From the NCBI RefSeq assembly GCF_011392075.1, contig NZ_JAAJBV010000004.1:186001-250000 (forward strand): a DNA stretch of 64,000 nt. Direction: 5' to 3'. A program made the position numbers and the translations under genes. Below are positions 15,751 through 24,559 of the stretch, piece by piece. The DNA is from Flavobacterium celericrescens (lineage in GTDB: Bacteria > Bacteroidota > Bacteroidia > Flavobacteriales > Flavobacteriaceae). Numbering within the stretch: the first letter of the stretch is position 1; the number at the start of each line of letters is the position of its first letter. The notes beneath the pieces were generated by a model. It saw only the letters and a program-made list of their open reading frames with translations. It was not told where the DNA came from and ran no database searches.

Positions 15751-16233
15751 ATGGAAATTAATTTTTTAGCTGTTTTAGTAGCTGCTTTATCAAGTTTTGT
15801 TGTTGGATTCGTTTGGTATAATCCAAAAGTTTTCGGAACGATTTGGATGAATGAAATCGGAATGACGGAAGAAAGTGCAAAAAAAGGAAACATGGCAAAA
15901 ATCTTCGGATTAACGTTTGTTTTTGCATTTATGTTAGCTTTTATTATGATGCCTTTAACTATACACCAATTTGGTGCTTTAGGTATGGTTGGAGGCGATG
16001 AGTCAAAAGCATTACCATCTTATGCGGCTTTTATGTCAGATTATCAAGATGCTTTTAGAACATTTAAACATGGTGCATTACATGGATTTATGTCTGGATT
16101 ATTTATCGCTTTACCAGTTGTAGCTACCAATAGTTTATTCGAGCAAAAATCGTTTAAATATGTTGCAATAACTTCTGGTTATTGGATTGTGGTAATGACT
16201 TTAATGGGAGCAATAATTTGCGGCTGGAAATAA
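15751..16233 (+). CDS. DUF1761 membrane protein
   Basis: A 160-aa integral membrane protein with about four hydrophobic segments (about 5-23, 49-67, 109-126, 138-157). The N-terminal 'VVGFVWYNPKVFGTIWM' with the following 'EIGMTEESAKK' is the DUF1761 signature, and the last segment ends 'LMGAIICGWK'. The function of the family is unknown. It is a single-gene unit with its own terminator. Confidence 0.85.
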   Translation: MEINFLAVLVAALSSFVVGFVWYNPKVFGTIWMNEIGMTEESAKKGNMAKIFGLTFVFAFMLAFIMMPLTIHQFGALGMVGGDESKALPSYAAFMSDYQDAFRTFKHGALHGFMSGLFIALPVVATNSLFEQKSFKYVAITSGYWIVVMTLMGAIICGWK

Positions 16234-16254
16234 TTTAACATTTAATTATATAGG

Positions 16255-16290
16255 AATCGCTCTACATTTGTGGAGCGATTTATTTTTTTA
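16255..16290 (+). terminator. Terminator of the DUF1761 gene
   Basis: Stem AATCGCTCTAC / GTGGAGCGATT (one G-T pair) with a short loop, followed by TATTTTTTTA. The next gene begins only three bases later. Confidence 0.75.
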
Positions 16291-16292
16291 CA

Positions 16293-17438
16293 TTGAACGG
16301 AATTACTTTTAAAATATACAATTCAATTGCAACATTGCCTTCACTTTGGGACAAAGTAGCTCAAAGTAATGTTTTTCTGCAAACACCTTATTTATCAGTG
16401 CTGGAACGCTCGGCGCCAGTAAATATGGAATGTTTTTATATTGGAATTTTTGAAAAATCAGAATTAATAGGTGTTTCTTTAGCGCAATATTTAGATTTGA
16501 ATAAACTCGAATCGTTTGGAGAAAGAGATAAGTGTTTCAAAACAGTTATTCGTAATTTTATCTTTAAAAATTTTGCTTCTCATACTTTGTTTCTTGGAAA
16601 TAATATGATAACAGGACAAAATGGTTACGTGTTTTCTAAAGAAATAGATTTTGAATGTATTAGCGAAATTTTGCTACAAAGCGCAGATGAAATCACGCTG
16701 TATTTCAAACAAAAAGGTGTAAAAATTCATTTGGTTTCGTTTAAAGATTTTTACGAAAATTGTTCTGTTGAATTGAAAAAGTATCGTTTTAAAGAAATAT
16801 ACGAATTCAATACACAGCCCAATATGATTTTTTATTTGGATAAAAAATGGAACTCGGCTGAAGATTATATTAATGCACTTTCAAAAAAATACCGCGACCA
16901 ATACAAGCGAGCGCATAAAAAAAATGATGGAATTGTAGTCAAAAATTTATCTTTTGAAGAAGTACTTCTACATGAAAATACCATTTACGATTTGTATCAT
17001 TATGTGGCTAAAAATGCTCCATTTAACACTTTTTTCTTAGCAAAGAATCATTTTTCGACATTAAAGGAGCAATGTGGTAATCGATTTCAGATTTTTGGAT
17101 ATTTTTTAAATGAAAAATTAGTTGGTTTTCATACACTTTTATTGAATGACGAAACGTTAGAAACCTATTTTTTAGGCTATGACGAAACTATTCAAAAAGA
17201 AAATATGTTGTATTTGAATATGCTCTACAATATGACTGAATATGGTATTGAAAATGGTTTTAAACGCATTATCTTCGGACGAACAGCTTTAGAAATTAAA
17301 AGTTCAATAGGTGCAAAACCTGTGAATATGTCGGGTTTTATCTTCCATAATAACAAATTGATTAATCGTTTTATTGGTGAAATCTTCAAAAACTTAGAAC
17401 CAGAACTAAATTGGCAACAACGTCACCCTTTTAAGTAA
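16293..17438 (+). CDS. FemAB/GNAT-like acyltransferase, TTG start
   Basis: A 381-aa protein in the FemAB/peptidoglycan-recognition branch of GNAT-fold proteins: two related halves, 'DKVAQSNVFLQTPYLSVLE' near the start and 'LSKKYRDQYKRAHKKND' to 'FGYFLNEKLVGFHTLLLNDE' and 'IIFGRTALEIKSSIGAKP' in the second half. The start must be TTG: the frame opens after a stop at 16251, and the first ATG is at residue 45, inside conserved sequence. The short distance to the upstream terminator leaves a very short leader. The acceptor is unknown, perhaps an amino-acyl or acyl group on an envelope molecule. Confidence 0.7.
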   Translation: MNGITFKIYNSIATLPSLWDKVAQSNVFLQTPYLSVLERSAPVNMECFYIGIFEKSELIGVSLAQYLDLNKLESFGERDKCFKTVIRNFIFKNFASHTLFLGNNMITGQNGYVFSKEIDFECISEILLQSADEITLYFKQKGVKIHLVSFKDFYENCSVELKKYRFKEIYEFNTQPNMIFYLDKKWNSAEDYINALSKKYRDQYKRAHKKNDGIVVKNLSFEEVLLHENTIYDLYHYVAKNAPFNTFFLAKNHFSTLKEQCGNRFQIFGYFLNEKLVGFHTLLLNDETLETYFLGYDETIQKENMLYLNMLYNMTEYGIENGFKRIIFGRTALEIKSSIGAKPVNMSGFIFHNNKLINRFIGEIFKNLEPELNWQQRHPFK

Positions 17439-17470
17439 AAATCTTTATATCTTCGTGTAAAATTTTAATC

Positions 17471-18157
17471 ATGGCACGAACATCTTCTACAGAAACTGCA
17501 ATAAAAAATATGTTAATTCCATTAGTTCAGGCCATTGGACGTTCTGGAAAGCTATTGTATTTGATTATTTTTTTGATAATTGGCTATTTTGTTTATCAAT
17601 TTTTCACCAAAAAATCAGAAACTTCAACTATTGAATATGATACCAATTTAATTCAAGTTCAAATAAAAAATGTTGGAAAATTAGTCGTAACCGAAGGACA
17701 TTTTGCAGAAGTTTTAACGTATAAAGACAAAAAAGAAACCTATATTCCTGGCTTATCTTTCGATAAAAAAGCATTAGTTATTATAAATGCTGATGTTACG
17801 GTTGGTTTTGACTTGAGCAAAGTAACGTATGATATTGATGCAAAAAATAAAATTTTAACGATTACTAATATTCCAAAAGAAGAGATTAAAATAAGTCCCG
17901 ATTTTAAATATTACGATACAGAATCTTCTACATTTAACGAATTTACAGGCGAAGACTACAATAAGATAAATAAAGTTGCAAGAGCTAATTTGGCTAAAAA
18001 AATCGAGAAATCTACCTTAAAAACAAATGCTCAAAATAGATTGTTGAGCGAGCTTTCTAAAATGTTGATTCTTACTAATTCTATGGGTTGGACACTGTCT
18101 TATAAAGGAAATGTAGTTAAAAATGACAAAGATTTAGAATTAAAAATAATCAATTAA
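17471..18157 (+). CDS. DUF4230 domain protein, membrane-anchored
   Basis: A 228-aa protein with one membrane segment (about 28-45, LLYLIIFLIIGYFVYQFF) and a periplasmic domain of DUF4230 type: 'IQVQIKNVGKLVVTEGHFAE', 'KKALVIINADVTVGFDLSKV' and the later 'INKVARANLAKKIEKS' helix. The family has no assigned biochemical function. It is followed by a terminator whose T-run ends at the next ATG. Confidence 0.82.
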   Translation: MARTSSTETAIKNMLIPLVQAIGRSGKLLYLIIFLIIGYFVYQFFTKKSETSTIEYDTNLIQVQIKNVGKLVVTEGHFAEVLTYKDKKETYIPGLSFDKKALVIINADVTVGFDLSKVTYDIDAKNKILTITNIPKEEIKISPDFKYYDTESSTFNEFTGEDYNKINKVARANLAKKIEKSTLKTNAQNRLLSELSKMLILTNSMGWTLSYKGNVVKNDKDLELKIIN

Positions 18158-18185
18158 ATACGTATTTATTCGTATTGAGAATACC

Positions 18186-18228
18186 AAGTCATTGAATCAA
18201 ATTTGTAATTGATTTAATGACTTTTTTT
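18186..18228 (+). terminator. Terminator after DUF4230, abutting the next start codon
   Basis: A 15-bp stem at 18186-18200 and 18209-18223 (one G-T pair) with an eight-base loop, then seven T up to 18228; ATG follows at 18229. Confidence 0.75.
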
Positions 18229-18501
18229 ATGGATAAAATAATAGGTTTACTAATAGTTTTACTTTCTTTTTTTGTGATAAAGTTGGTGTTTGTTAATAAA
18301 AAAATAAAAATGTTGCATCAAATAAAAATGCAACAACTCAAAGATATGATAACAATGTTGACTCAAAAACAGAGAAACCTGAATCAAAAAGCAACAATTT
18401 CATCTAATTATCAAAATCAATATAAACTAGATATGAAAAAGTTAAACGATGAAATTTTTTTACTTCAAAAAAGAATATTTGAATTACTTTCAAAGAAATA
18501 A
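18229..18501 (+). CDS. Small membrane-anchored coiled-coil protein
   Basis: A 90-aa protein with one N-terminal membrane segment (MDKIIGLLIVLLSFFVIKLV) and a basic, Gln/Lys-rich predicted coiled coil to the end. I do not recognise a family. The ATG at 18229 is preferred to an in-frame ATG at 18217, which lies inside the stem of the upstream terminator. The gene overlaps the likely promoter of the kinase gene (18479-18506) and ends 31 bases before it. Confidence 0.5.
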   Translation: MDKIIGLLIVLLSFFVIKLVFVNKKIKMLHQIKMQQLKDMITMLTQKQRNLNQKATISSNYQNQYKLDMKKLNDEIFLLQKRIFELLSKK

Positions 18502-18506
18502 ATTTG
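18479..18506 (+). promoter_or_regulatory. Putative promoter of the sensor kinase operon
   Basis: TTG at 18479-18481, 17-base spacer, TAAATTTG at 18499-18506, inside the end of the upstream small gene and 26 bases before the kinase ATG at 18533. Confidence 0.45.
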
Positions 18507-18532
18507 TATTTTTAGTATATAAAATCCAACAG

Positions 18533-20410
18533 ATGAACAAATATTTAGTTGTAATCTTAGCCCTATGGTTGAATTTTGTAAATGCACAAAACGAAGCTGT
18601 CGATAAATTCAAATTTCTTAAAAAAATTGACAACATCAATTATCTGAACGATGCGAATAATAAATCGTCTATTGATTCTTTACAATTGATAATAGATAAT
18701 AATTCAAACGATACTATAAAAGGATATTTTTATAGAATTCAGGCTAAATTTTTAATCAATCAATTAGAATATGATGCTGCTTTAAAAAGTTTGGACAAAT
18801 CCATCGCTTTTTACAAAAATGCTAATAATTCAATAGGAATTATAAAATCTATGATGAACAAAGGCGGTGTTTTGTATCAAAAAGGAGAAACCAAAAATGC
18901 AACGCAAGAATATGTCAATGCTTTAGCAATTGCTGAAAAAAAAGGGTATAAAAACGAAATTGCCGCTTTGTACAAAAACATCGGACTCGTTTATTATTCA
19001 CAAGGAAAAACAAAAGAAGCTTTGACTTACAACAATAAAGCTTTAGCCATTTTTAATCAATTAAAATCTAAAAAAGATATTGCAGCAACTTATGTAAATA
19101 TAGGAAATTGTTATTTCGACGATTACCAACCTCAAAATGCTTTGTTAAATTATAATAAAGCTTTGAAATTGTCTAAAGAAACAAATGATAATCAAACTAT
19201 TGCTAAACTGTATAATAACATTGGTTCGGTTTACATCAACGATTTGCAAGACACAATCAAAGGAATAGATTATTTGTTAGATGCTTTAGCTATAAAAAAA
19301 CAGATGAATAACCAAAACGATTTGATTATTCAATACAACAACATTGCAGCAGTTTATTTAGATATTAAAAAATACGATTTAGCGCTGAGTTATAATGATA
19401 AAGCTTTTGAATTGGCTTCTAAGTCGGGAAATCTGGAAGAATTAATCAATGTTTATGATACTTATGCGTTGATTAATTCGGCAAAAAAAGATTTTAAAAA
19501 AGCCTACGATTATCATAAATTGTATTCAAAAACAAAAGATTCTTTATTGAATATCGACAATTTAAAAGCAGTCGAAGAAATCAATACCAAATACCAAACA
19601 GCAGAAAAAGAAAAGCAACTGTTACAAAAAGAAGCCGAAGCTAAAAAGAAAACCACAACTATTATTATTCTTTCGTTATTAGCTTTGTTTATTGCTATTG
19701 TTGGATTTTTAATTTACCGTCAACAACGTTTGAAAAATGTGCAACAAAAGCAAGAATTTGAATTGCAATCTGCTATTGCCCAAATCGAAAATCAAAATAA
19801 ATTACACGAACAACGTTTGGCGATTTCAAGAGATTTACATGATAATATTGGAGCGCAATTGACATTTATTATTTCTTCGGTTGAGAATTTGAAATTCGGA
19901 TTTCCAACGATGGAGAATTCGATTAAAAATCATTTGACCAAGATTAGCGATTTTACGAAAACTACGATTGTAGAACTTCGCGATACGATTTGGGCTATGA
20001 ATGCAAACGAATTTACTTTCGATGATTTAAGTTCGAGAATTTATAATTTCATCGAAAAAGCCCAATCGGCTAAAGAAAGCACTACGTTTAAGTTTACAGT
20101 TGATGAAAGCTTGAAGAACAGTAAATTTTCATCTTTAGAAGGTGTTAATTTGTACCGAACCATTCAAGAAGCGGTGAATAATGCCATTAAATATGCCGAT
20201 GCAAACGAAGTTTCAATTCAAGTACAACCTATAGAAAACGGAATTACAATTGAAATTTCAGATAACGGAAAAGGTTTTGATTTAGACACAATCGATTTAG
20301 GAAATGGAATTGTAAATATGCAAAAACGTATCGAAGAAATTGGTGGCGTTTTCAAAATCCAATCCGAACTTGACAAAGGAACTCAAATTACAATTTCACT
20401 AAACAAATAA
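18533..20410 (+). CDS. TPR-containing sensor histidine kinase (HisKA_3 type)
   Basis: A 625-aa membrane kinase. The ATG at 18533 gives a signal peptide (MNKYLVVILALWLNFVNAQ); an earlier start would add 28 residues upstream of it. The periplasmic part (about 20-345) holds at least five TPR repeats, e.g. 'YKNIGLVYYSQGKTKEALTY'. A coiled coil and a membrane segment (about 375-395) lead to the HisKA_3 dimerisation domain with phospho-acceptor His436 in 'ISRDLHDNIGAQLTF'. The HATPase domain has 'EAVNNAIKYADA', 'ISDNGKGFD' and 'GNGIVNMQKRIEEIGG'. The ligand sensed is unknown; TPRs suggest protein-protein sensing. The response regulator follows after three bases. Confidence 0.92.
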   Translation: MNKYLVVILALWLNFVNAQNEAVDKFKFLKKIDNINYLNDANNKSSIDSLQLIIDNNSNDTIKGYFYRIQAKFLINQLEYDAALKSLDKSIAFYKNANNSIGIIKSMMNKGGVLYQKGETKNATQEYVNALAIAEKKGYKNEIAALYKNIGLVYYSQGKTKEALTYNNKALAIFNQLKSKKDIAATYVNIGNCYFDDYQPQNALLNYNKALKLSKETNDNQTIAKLYNNIGSVYINDLQDTIKGIDYLLDALAIKKQMNNQNDLIIQYNNIAAVYLDIKKYDLALSYNDKAFELASKSGNLEELINVYDTYALINSAKKDFKKAYDYHKLYSKTKDSLLNIDNLKAVEEINTKYQTAEKEKQLLQKEAEAKKKTTTIIILSLLALFIAIVGFLIYRQQRLKNVQQKQEFELQSAIAQIENQNKLHEQRLAISRDLHDNIGAQLTFIISSVENLKFGFPTMENSIKNHLTKISDFTKTTIVELRDTIWAMNANEFTFDDLSSRIYNFIEKAQSAKESTTFKFTVDESLKNSKFSSLEGVNLYRTIQEAVNNAIKYADANEVSIQVQPIENGITIEISDNGKGFDLDTIDLGNGIVNMQKRIEEIGGVFKIQSELDKGTQITISLNK

Positions 20411-20413
20411 TCC

Positions 20414-21061
20414 ATGATTCGAATTGCTATAGTTGACGATAATACATTTCTTCAAAAAACCATTCAAGATAAATTGAGTTTCTTTGCTGATGTTGAGGTG
20501 CGAATGAAAGCCATTCATGGTCAAGATATTATTGAAAAATTAGAAAAAAATCACAACCTCGATTTGATTCTAATGGATATCGAAATGCCAAAAATGAATG
20601 GAATAGAAGCAACTGCAATCATCAAATCAAAGTTTCCGCAAATCAAAATCATTATGCTAACGGTTTTTGATAACGATGAAAATATTTTCAAAGCCATAAA
20701 AGCTGGAGCCGACGGATATTTTTTAAAAGAAGTGAATCCACAAGAATTATACAACGGCATTCAAGAAACCTTATCTGGTGGCGCTGGAATGACGCCTTCC
20801 ATTGCATTAAAAACGCTTAAATTATTGCGCGAACCTTTGGTTTTTGATGATTCCATTACCAAAGAAGAAATCAGTTTAACTTCAAGAGAAATAGAAGTTT
20901 TGGAGCAATTAAGCAAAGGATTAAAATACAACGCCATTGCCGAAAACTTGTTTCTATCACCAGGAACGATTCGTAAACATGTAGAGAATATTTACACTAA
21001 ACTTCAAGTGCATAATAAATTAGAAGCCATTCAAAAAGCAAAAAATAGTAAGTTGATTTAA
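20414..21061 (+). CDS. NarL/LuxR-type response regulator
   Basis: A 215-aa regulator with a receiver domain (Asp8, Asp9, phospho-acceptor Asp55 in LILMDIEMPK, and the conserved Lys in YFLKEVNP) and a C-terminal LuxR HTH (about 150-210, 'LTSREIEVLEQLSKGLKYNA' then 'LFLSPGTIRKHVENIYTKLQ'). It is the cognate partner of the HisKA_3 kinase three bases upstream. The downstream genes 21162-25366 are the obvious candidate targets. That link is inferred from position. Confidence 0.94.
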   Translation: MIRIAIVDDNTFLQKTIQDKLSFFADVEVRMKAIHGQDIIEKLEKNHNLDLILMDIEMPKMNGIEATAIIKSKFPQIKIIMLTVFDNDENIFKAIKAGADGYFLKEVNPQELYNGIQETLSGGAGMTPSIALKTLKLLREPLVFDDSITKEEISLTSREIEVLEQLSKGLKYNAIAENLFLSPGTIRKHVENIYTKLQVHNKLEAIQKAKNSKLI

Positions 21062-21161
21062 TCAATATACGAATTTCTACGTATTTCTTTACGTACTTCT
21101 TCCGCATAATTTTACTTCATAATTAAGAACAAAAAAATGTGTAACTAATTCTGAAGAAATT

Positions 21162-21863
21162 ATGAAAAAACTACCCTTATTTTCAATACTTATTTTGGCT
21201 TTTGCTTTTCAAAATGCAACAGCTCAATTAGACAAATTAGCCGTAAAATTCAATACGGGAATGTCGTTCTCAAAACCTGGAGACGATTTAGGTGAAGTTG
21301 CTGACAAAGGAAAAGCAATGCAATTATTTGCCAGTTTAGAAGCTTCGTATCATGTAAACTACACCAAAAACACCAAATTCGGAATTAAAGGAGCAGCTGT
21401 TCTTGGTCAAGATTGGGCTAACTTTTTAGCTGCTGACAGAAGTACCGAATTAAAAGTTGGGGTTACAAGTGCAAAGTTAAGAGTTTATCCACTTTCTTAT
21501 GACGGTCATATCGATGATGGTTTAGAACAATTGCTTCCTGGCGATTTACCATTAATGGTTCAAATTCCGGTTTATATTGGTATTTACTCGGTTTTTAATA
21601 GTTTACATTTTGATTATGGTGTTGGAAGTGGCAAAATATTAGAAACAGATTACGCAGGAATTGGATTTCAAGATGAAACCGTAAAACGTTCTATGAAATA
21701 CTTTGGTTGGGGATTTCAGCCTCAAATTTTTCAATCCGATTCAGAAAAATGGTCGTGTAATGCAGTTTTCGATTTTGGGAAATATTCTTGGGAAAATGCA
21801 AACGGCGGAACTTCTTCTTTCAAAAGTAATCACGTAGGTTTTGGTGTACAATATAACTTCTAA
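21162..21863 (+). CDS. Predicted outer-membrane beta-barrel protein
   Basis: A 233-aa exported protein: signal peptide about 1-21 (ending NATAQ), then strand-rich sequence with aromatic-terminated beta segments and a terminal 'SNHVGFGVQYNF' as in small outer-membrane barrels. I do not recognise a named family. It begins 100 bases after the response regulator and is 11 bases ahead of the first YD-like gene, so it probably heads the operon of secreted proteins. Confidence 0.65.
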   Translation: MKKLPLFSILILAFAFQNATAQLDKLAVKFNTGMSFSKPGDDLGEVADKGKAMQLFASLEASYHVNYTKNTKFGIKGAAVLGQDWANFLAADRSTELKVGVTSAKLRVYPLSYDGHIDDGLEQLLPGDLPLMVQIPVYIGIYSVFNSLHFDYGVGSGKILETDYAGIGFQDETVKRSMKYFGWGFQPQIFQSDSEKWSCNAVFDFGKYSWENANGGTSSFKSNHVGFGVQYNF

Positions 21864-21874
21864 AAAATATAAAA

Positions 21875-23227
21875 ATGAAAAAATTAATCACAATCATAGC
21901 CGTATTGGTAATTCATTTTACGAATGCTCAAATCGCAAAATATAAAGCTTCGGATTTTAATTTATCTTCAGATGTAACAAAATATGAAGAGAAAGAGTTT
22001 TATTATGATTTCGGATTAAATAAATACCAACTTTCAAGCGAAAGAACCATTTATTTAGATAAAGGTTTGGTTACAAAAATTGAAAACAAAACTAATTATT
22101 TCATGTATATGGAATCAACGAATACATTTAATTATAAAAACGGATTACTGCAATCGATTCATATTAAAACACAATTGGGCGAATACACTGAAAACTACGT
22201 GTATAAAAATGGCAAAATCGTTGAAAAAAAGGATACTACTAAAAAAAGTGTATTTGAATATGATACCAAAGGAAATTTGAGCAAAGAAACTGTGTATGAA
22301 AAAGAGGTAATGGTTGAAAAAATCACTTATGCTAATTACACATCACCAAATTCATATACTAAAAAATCAATCAAATATGCTAACAATGAAGAAGATCAAG
22401 TTAATGAGCAAATCATCAAAAATGGGTTGTTGATTTCAGAAAAAAACACCACAAAATATTCAACTTTAACCGAAACTTATCAATACGATAAAAACAGAAA
22501 TCAAACGCAATACAAAAGAGAAGACGAGGTTTTTAAAAGCACTTATGAATATGATGCAAAAGGAAACATCTTACGTTCGCAAATTCAACAATTGGATTTT
22601 GATACACAAGAACACATCAATTATTTCACTTTCGCAAAAGCCACTTATTCAAACGGAAAAACCGCAGGAAATACTGATTTCGATGTGAATTATGTTAAAA
22701 AATATGATACAAATTCGGCTTCTTATGAAGTAACAACCTCATTTGATGGTGCTTCTGCGGAAGAGTTGCAAAAAGCAATCGACAATTTAAAAGCCTTGTA
22801 TAGCGCTACATATAAAATCAAGAAAAATGAAGGAAATACTTACACCATTCAAGATGCAAACGGAGAAGAAATTACTAATGATGTTGATGCGGTGAAAAGC
22901 AATACAGATATTTTGGTTTATGATATTTTATTCAAGAGAACAGTATTATTAAAAGGATTTTATACCGAAAACACAAAAGTTGGCGAATGGTACAATATGG
23001 AAGAATTTTCTTCACCAACTGGAATGTATTGGATTTTTTCAGAGAAACCTGAGTTTTTTGTGATTCAAAATGGAGTAATCTTAGATTCATCTTTATACAA
23101 ATTAGTAAAAACGCAGAAAGAGGATGATTTCATTGTTCAAGAAGCTGGAATTGATAAATACATCATTCGTGATTTGAATTCAAAAGGTTTTGAAACGTTT
23201 TATCCATTGGAATTTTTAAACAATTAA
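21875..23227 (+). CDS. YD-repeat-like secreted protein, paralogue 1
   Basis: A 450-aa exported protein: signal peptide (about 1-18, ending FTNAQ), then a chain of beta-hairpin units of the RHS/YD kind, with 'YDTKGNLSKETVYEKE', 'YQYDKNRNQTQYKRED' and 'YEYDAKGNILRSQIQQ'. The C-terminal part (about 285-450) is a different domain with 'LLKGFYTENTKVGEWYNMEE' and 'SSPTGMYWIFS'. The function is unknown; there is no toxin-like C-terminus. It is the first of three tandem paralogues downstream of a two-component system. The signal peptide indicates periplasmic or surface location. Confidence 0.75.
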   Translation: MKKLITIIAVLVIHFTNAQIAKYKASDFNLSSDVTKYEEKEFYYDFGLNKYQLSSERTIYLDKGLVTKIENKTNYFMYMESTNTFNYKNGLLQSIHIKTQLGEYTENYVYKNGKIVEKKDTTKKSVFEYDTKGNLSKETVYEKEVMVEKITYANYTSPNSYTKKSIKYANNEEDQVNEQIIKNGLLISEKNTTKYSTLTETYQYDKNRNQTQYKREDEVFKSTYEYDAKGNILRSQIQQLDFDTQEHINYFTFAKATYSNGKTAGNTDFDVNYVKKYDTNSASYEVTTSFDGASAEELQKAIDNLKALYSATYKIKKNEGNTYTIQDANGEEITNDVDAVKSNTDILVYDILFKRTVLLKGFYTENTKVGEWYNMEEFSSPTGMYWIFSEKPEFFVIQNGVILDSSLYKLVKTQKEDDFIVQEAGIDKYIIRDLNSKGFETFYPLEFLNN

Positions 23228-23229
23228 AC

Positions 23230-24555
23230 ATGAAATTCCCTATTCTTTTTCTTTTTTGGTTTGCCAATATTTTTGCCCAACAGCAATTTAGAACTTCCGA
23301 TTTTGGGTATTCTGATGATGTGGTAAAAGTGGAAGAATCGCTCTATAAATTCAATAATGAAACGAAAGAATTTGTTAGAGAAAATATATACACAACTGAA
23401 ATTAAAAACACCTATTTTCAAAAGCAAACGCTTGAATCCTATTTTGGAGAAAATAGACTAATTGGTGAATATCGGTATCGTTATTACCCAGATTTTACGA
23501 TTAAAGAAATTGAATATAAGCCAATTGAAGGGAAATTTGGTTACCCAATGAAGTTTTTATTTCATTACGAAAAAGGAAAATTAAGAAAAATGATTGCTGA
23601 AGGTATGCAAACTACTTTTTACGAATATGACAAAATCGGAAATCGAACCAAAGAAATTCAAAAAGACTTACGAAATGAAGTGGTAAAAACAATTTTGTAT
23701 CAAGATTACAAGGACAATAAAACGTACACAAAACTCAACAAAGACGGCGATGGAACAGAAACTGACTTTACCAAAGAATACTTTGAAAACGGATTGGTAA
23801 AACGTTCCGAATTTGTCTCAGGTGATTTTAAATCAGAAACAAGTTATATGTATGATACTTTTAGAAACATAAAAAGTCAAGTGTACAACGACAGTTCCCG
23901 AATTGATTACAATTACGAATTCGATTCCAAAAATAACCGAATCAAAATCGCAAAATTGAGTCAAGCTTTGCCAGAAGATAATTCGTTTACGTTTGTCAAA
24001 ATTACCTATACAGATGGAACAACTTCTGGAAGTACAGAATTGGATTTAGACTTTATTAAGAATCACGATAAGTTATTTGGAGAGAAAGATTCTTTAATGC
24101 AACGCTATCAAAAAATTACTTATTCGAAAAAAGATTATTTATCAGTTTTAAAAGGTGATGAAGACAAAATTGAGATTCAAGATTCCTATGATAATAATTT
24201 TGAAAAAGTTGTACAATTAGTTGACACACCGGAACATTCTAGTTTAGTAATTTTTAATGAAGTGGATCAATCCGTGCATTTTGTAAAAGGTTTTTATTTG
24301 GATGATTTTGTAAAGCACGAATGGCATGATGCTGTAAAATTAGAATCACCAACAGGAATCTATTGGGTAAAAGATAATAAGTATAAAATTTCATTTTATC
24401 AAGATGGAAAGTATCTGCAAAGCAGTAATTTTTCAATTGAGAATGACGAAAATCCGAAACATTTAGTAGTAAAATCAGTTAATGGTACAATTTACCAAAT
24501 TCAAAATGTTGATACTTCCGAAGCGGGAAGATTATATCCATTATTTAAAAAATAG
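23230..24555 (+). CDS. YD-repeat-like secreted protein, paralogue 2
   Basis: A 441-aa protein two bases after paralogue 1 and built the same way: signal peptide (about 1-17, ending IFAQQ), YD-like units ('FYEYDKIGNRTKEIQKD', 'YEFDSKNNRIKIAKLSQ'), and the shared C-terminal domain with 'HFVKGFYLDDFVKHEWHDAV' and 'ESPTGIYWVKD'. The mature protein starts 'QQFRTSDFGYSDDVVKVEES', aligning with 'KYKASDFNLSSDVTKYEEK' of paralogue 1. Function unknown. Confidence 0.75.
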   Translation: MKFPILFLFWFANIFAQQQFRTSDFGYSDDVVKVEESLYKFNNETKEFVRENIYTTEIKNTYFQKQTLESYFGENRLIGEYRYRYYPDFTIKEIEYKPIEGKFGYPMKFLFHYEKGKLRKMIAEGMQTTFYEYDKIGNRTKEIQKDLRNEVVKTILYQDYKDNKTYTKLNKDGDGTETDFTKEYFENGLVKRSEFVSGDFKSETSYMYDTFRNIKSQVYNDSSRIDYNYEFDSKNNRIKIAKLSQALPEDNSFTFVKITYTDGTTSGSTELDLDFIKNHDKLFGEKDSLMQRYQKITYSKKDYLSVLKGDEDKIEIQDSYDNNFEKVVQLVDTPEHSSLVIFNEVDQSVHFVKGFYLDDFVKHEWHDAVKLESPTGIYWVKDNKYKISFYQDGKYLQSSNFSIENDENPKHLVVKSVNGTIYQIQNVDTSEAGRLYPLFKK

Positions 24556-24559
24556 AAAG

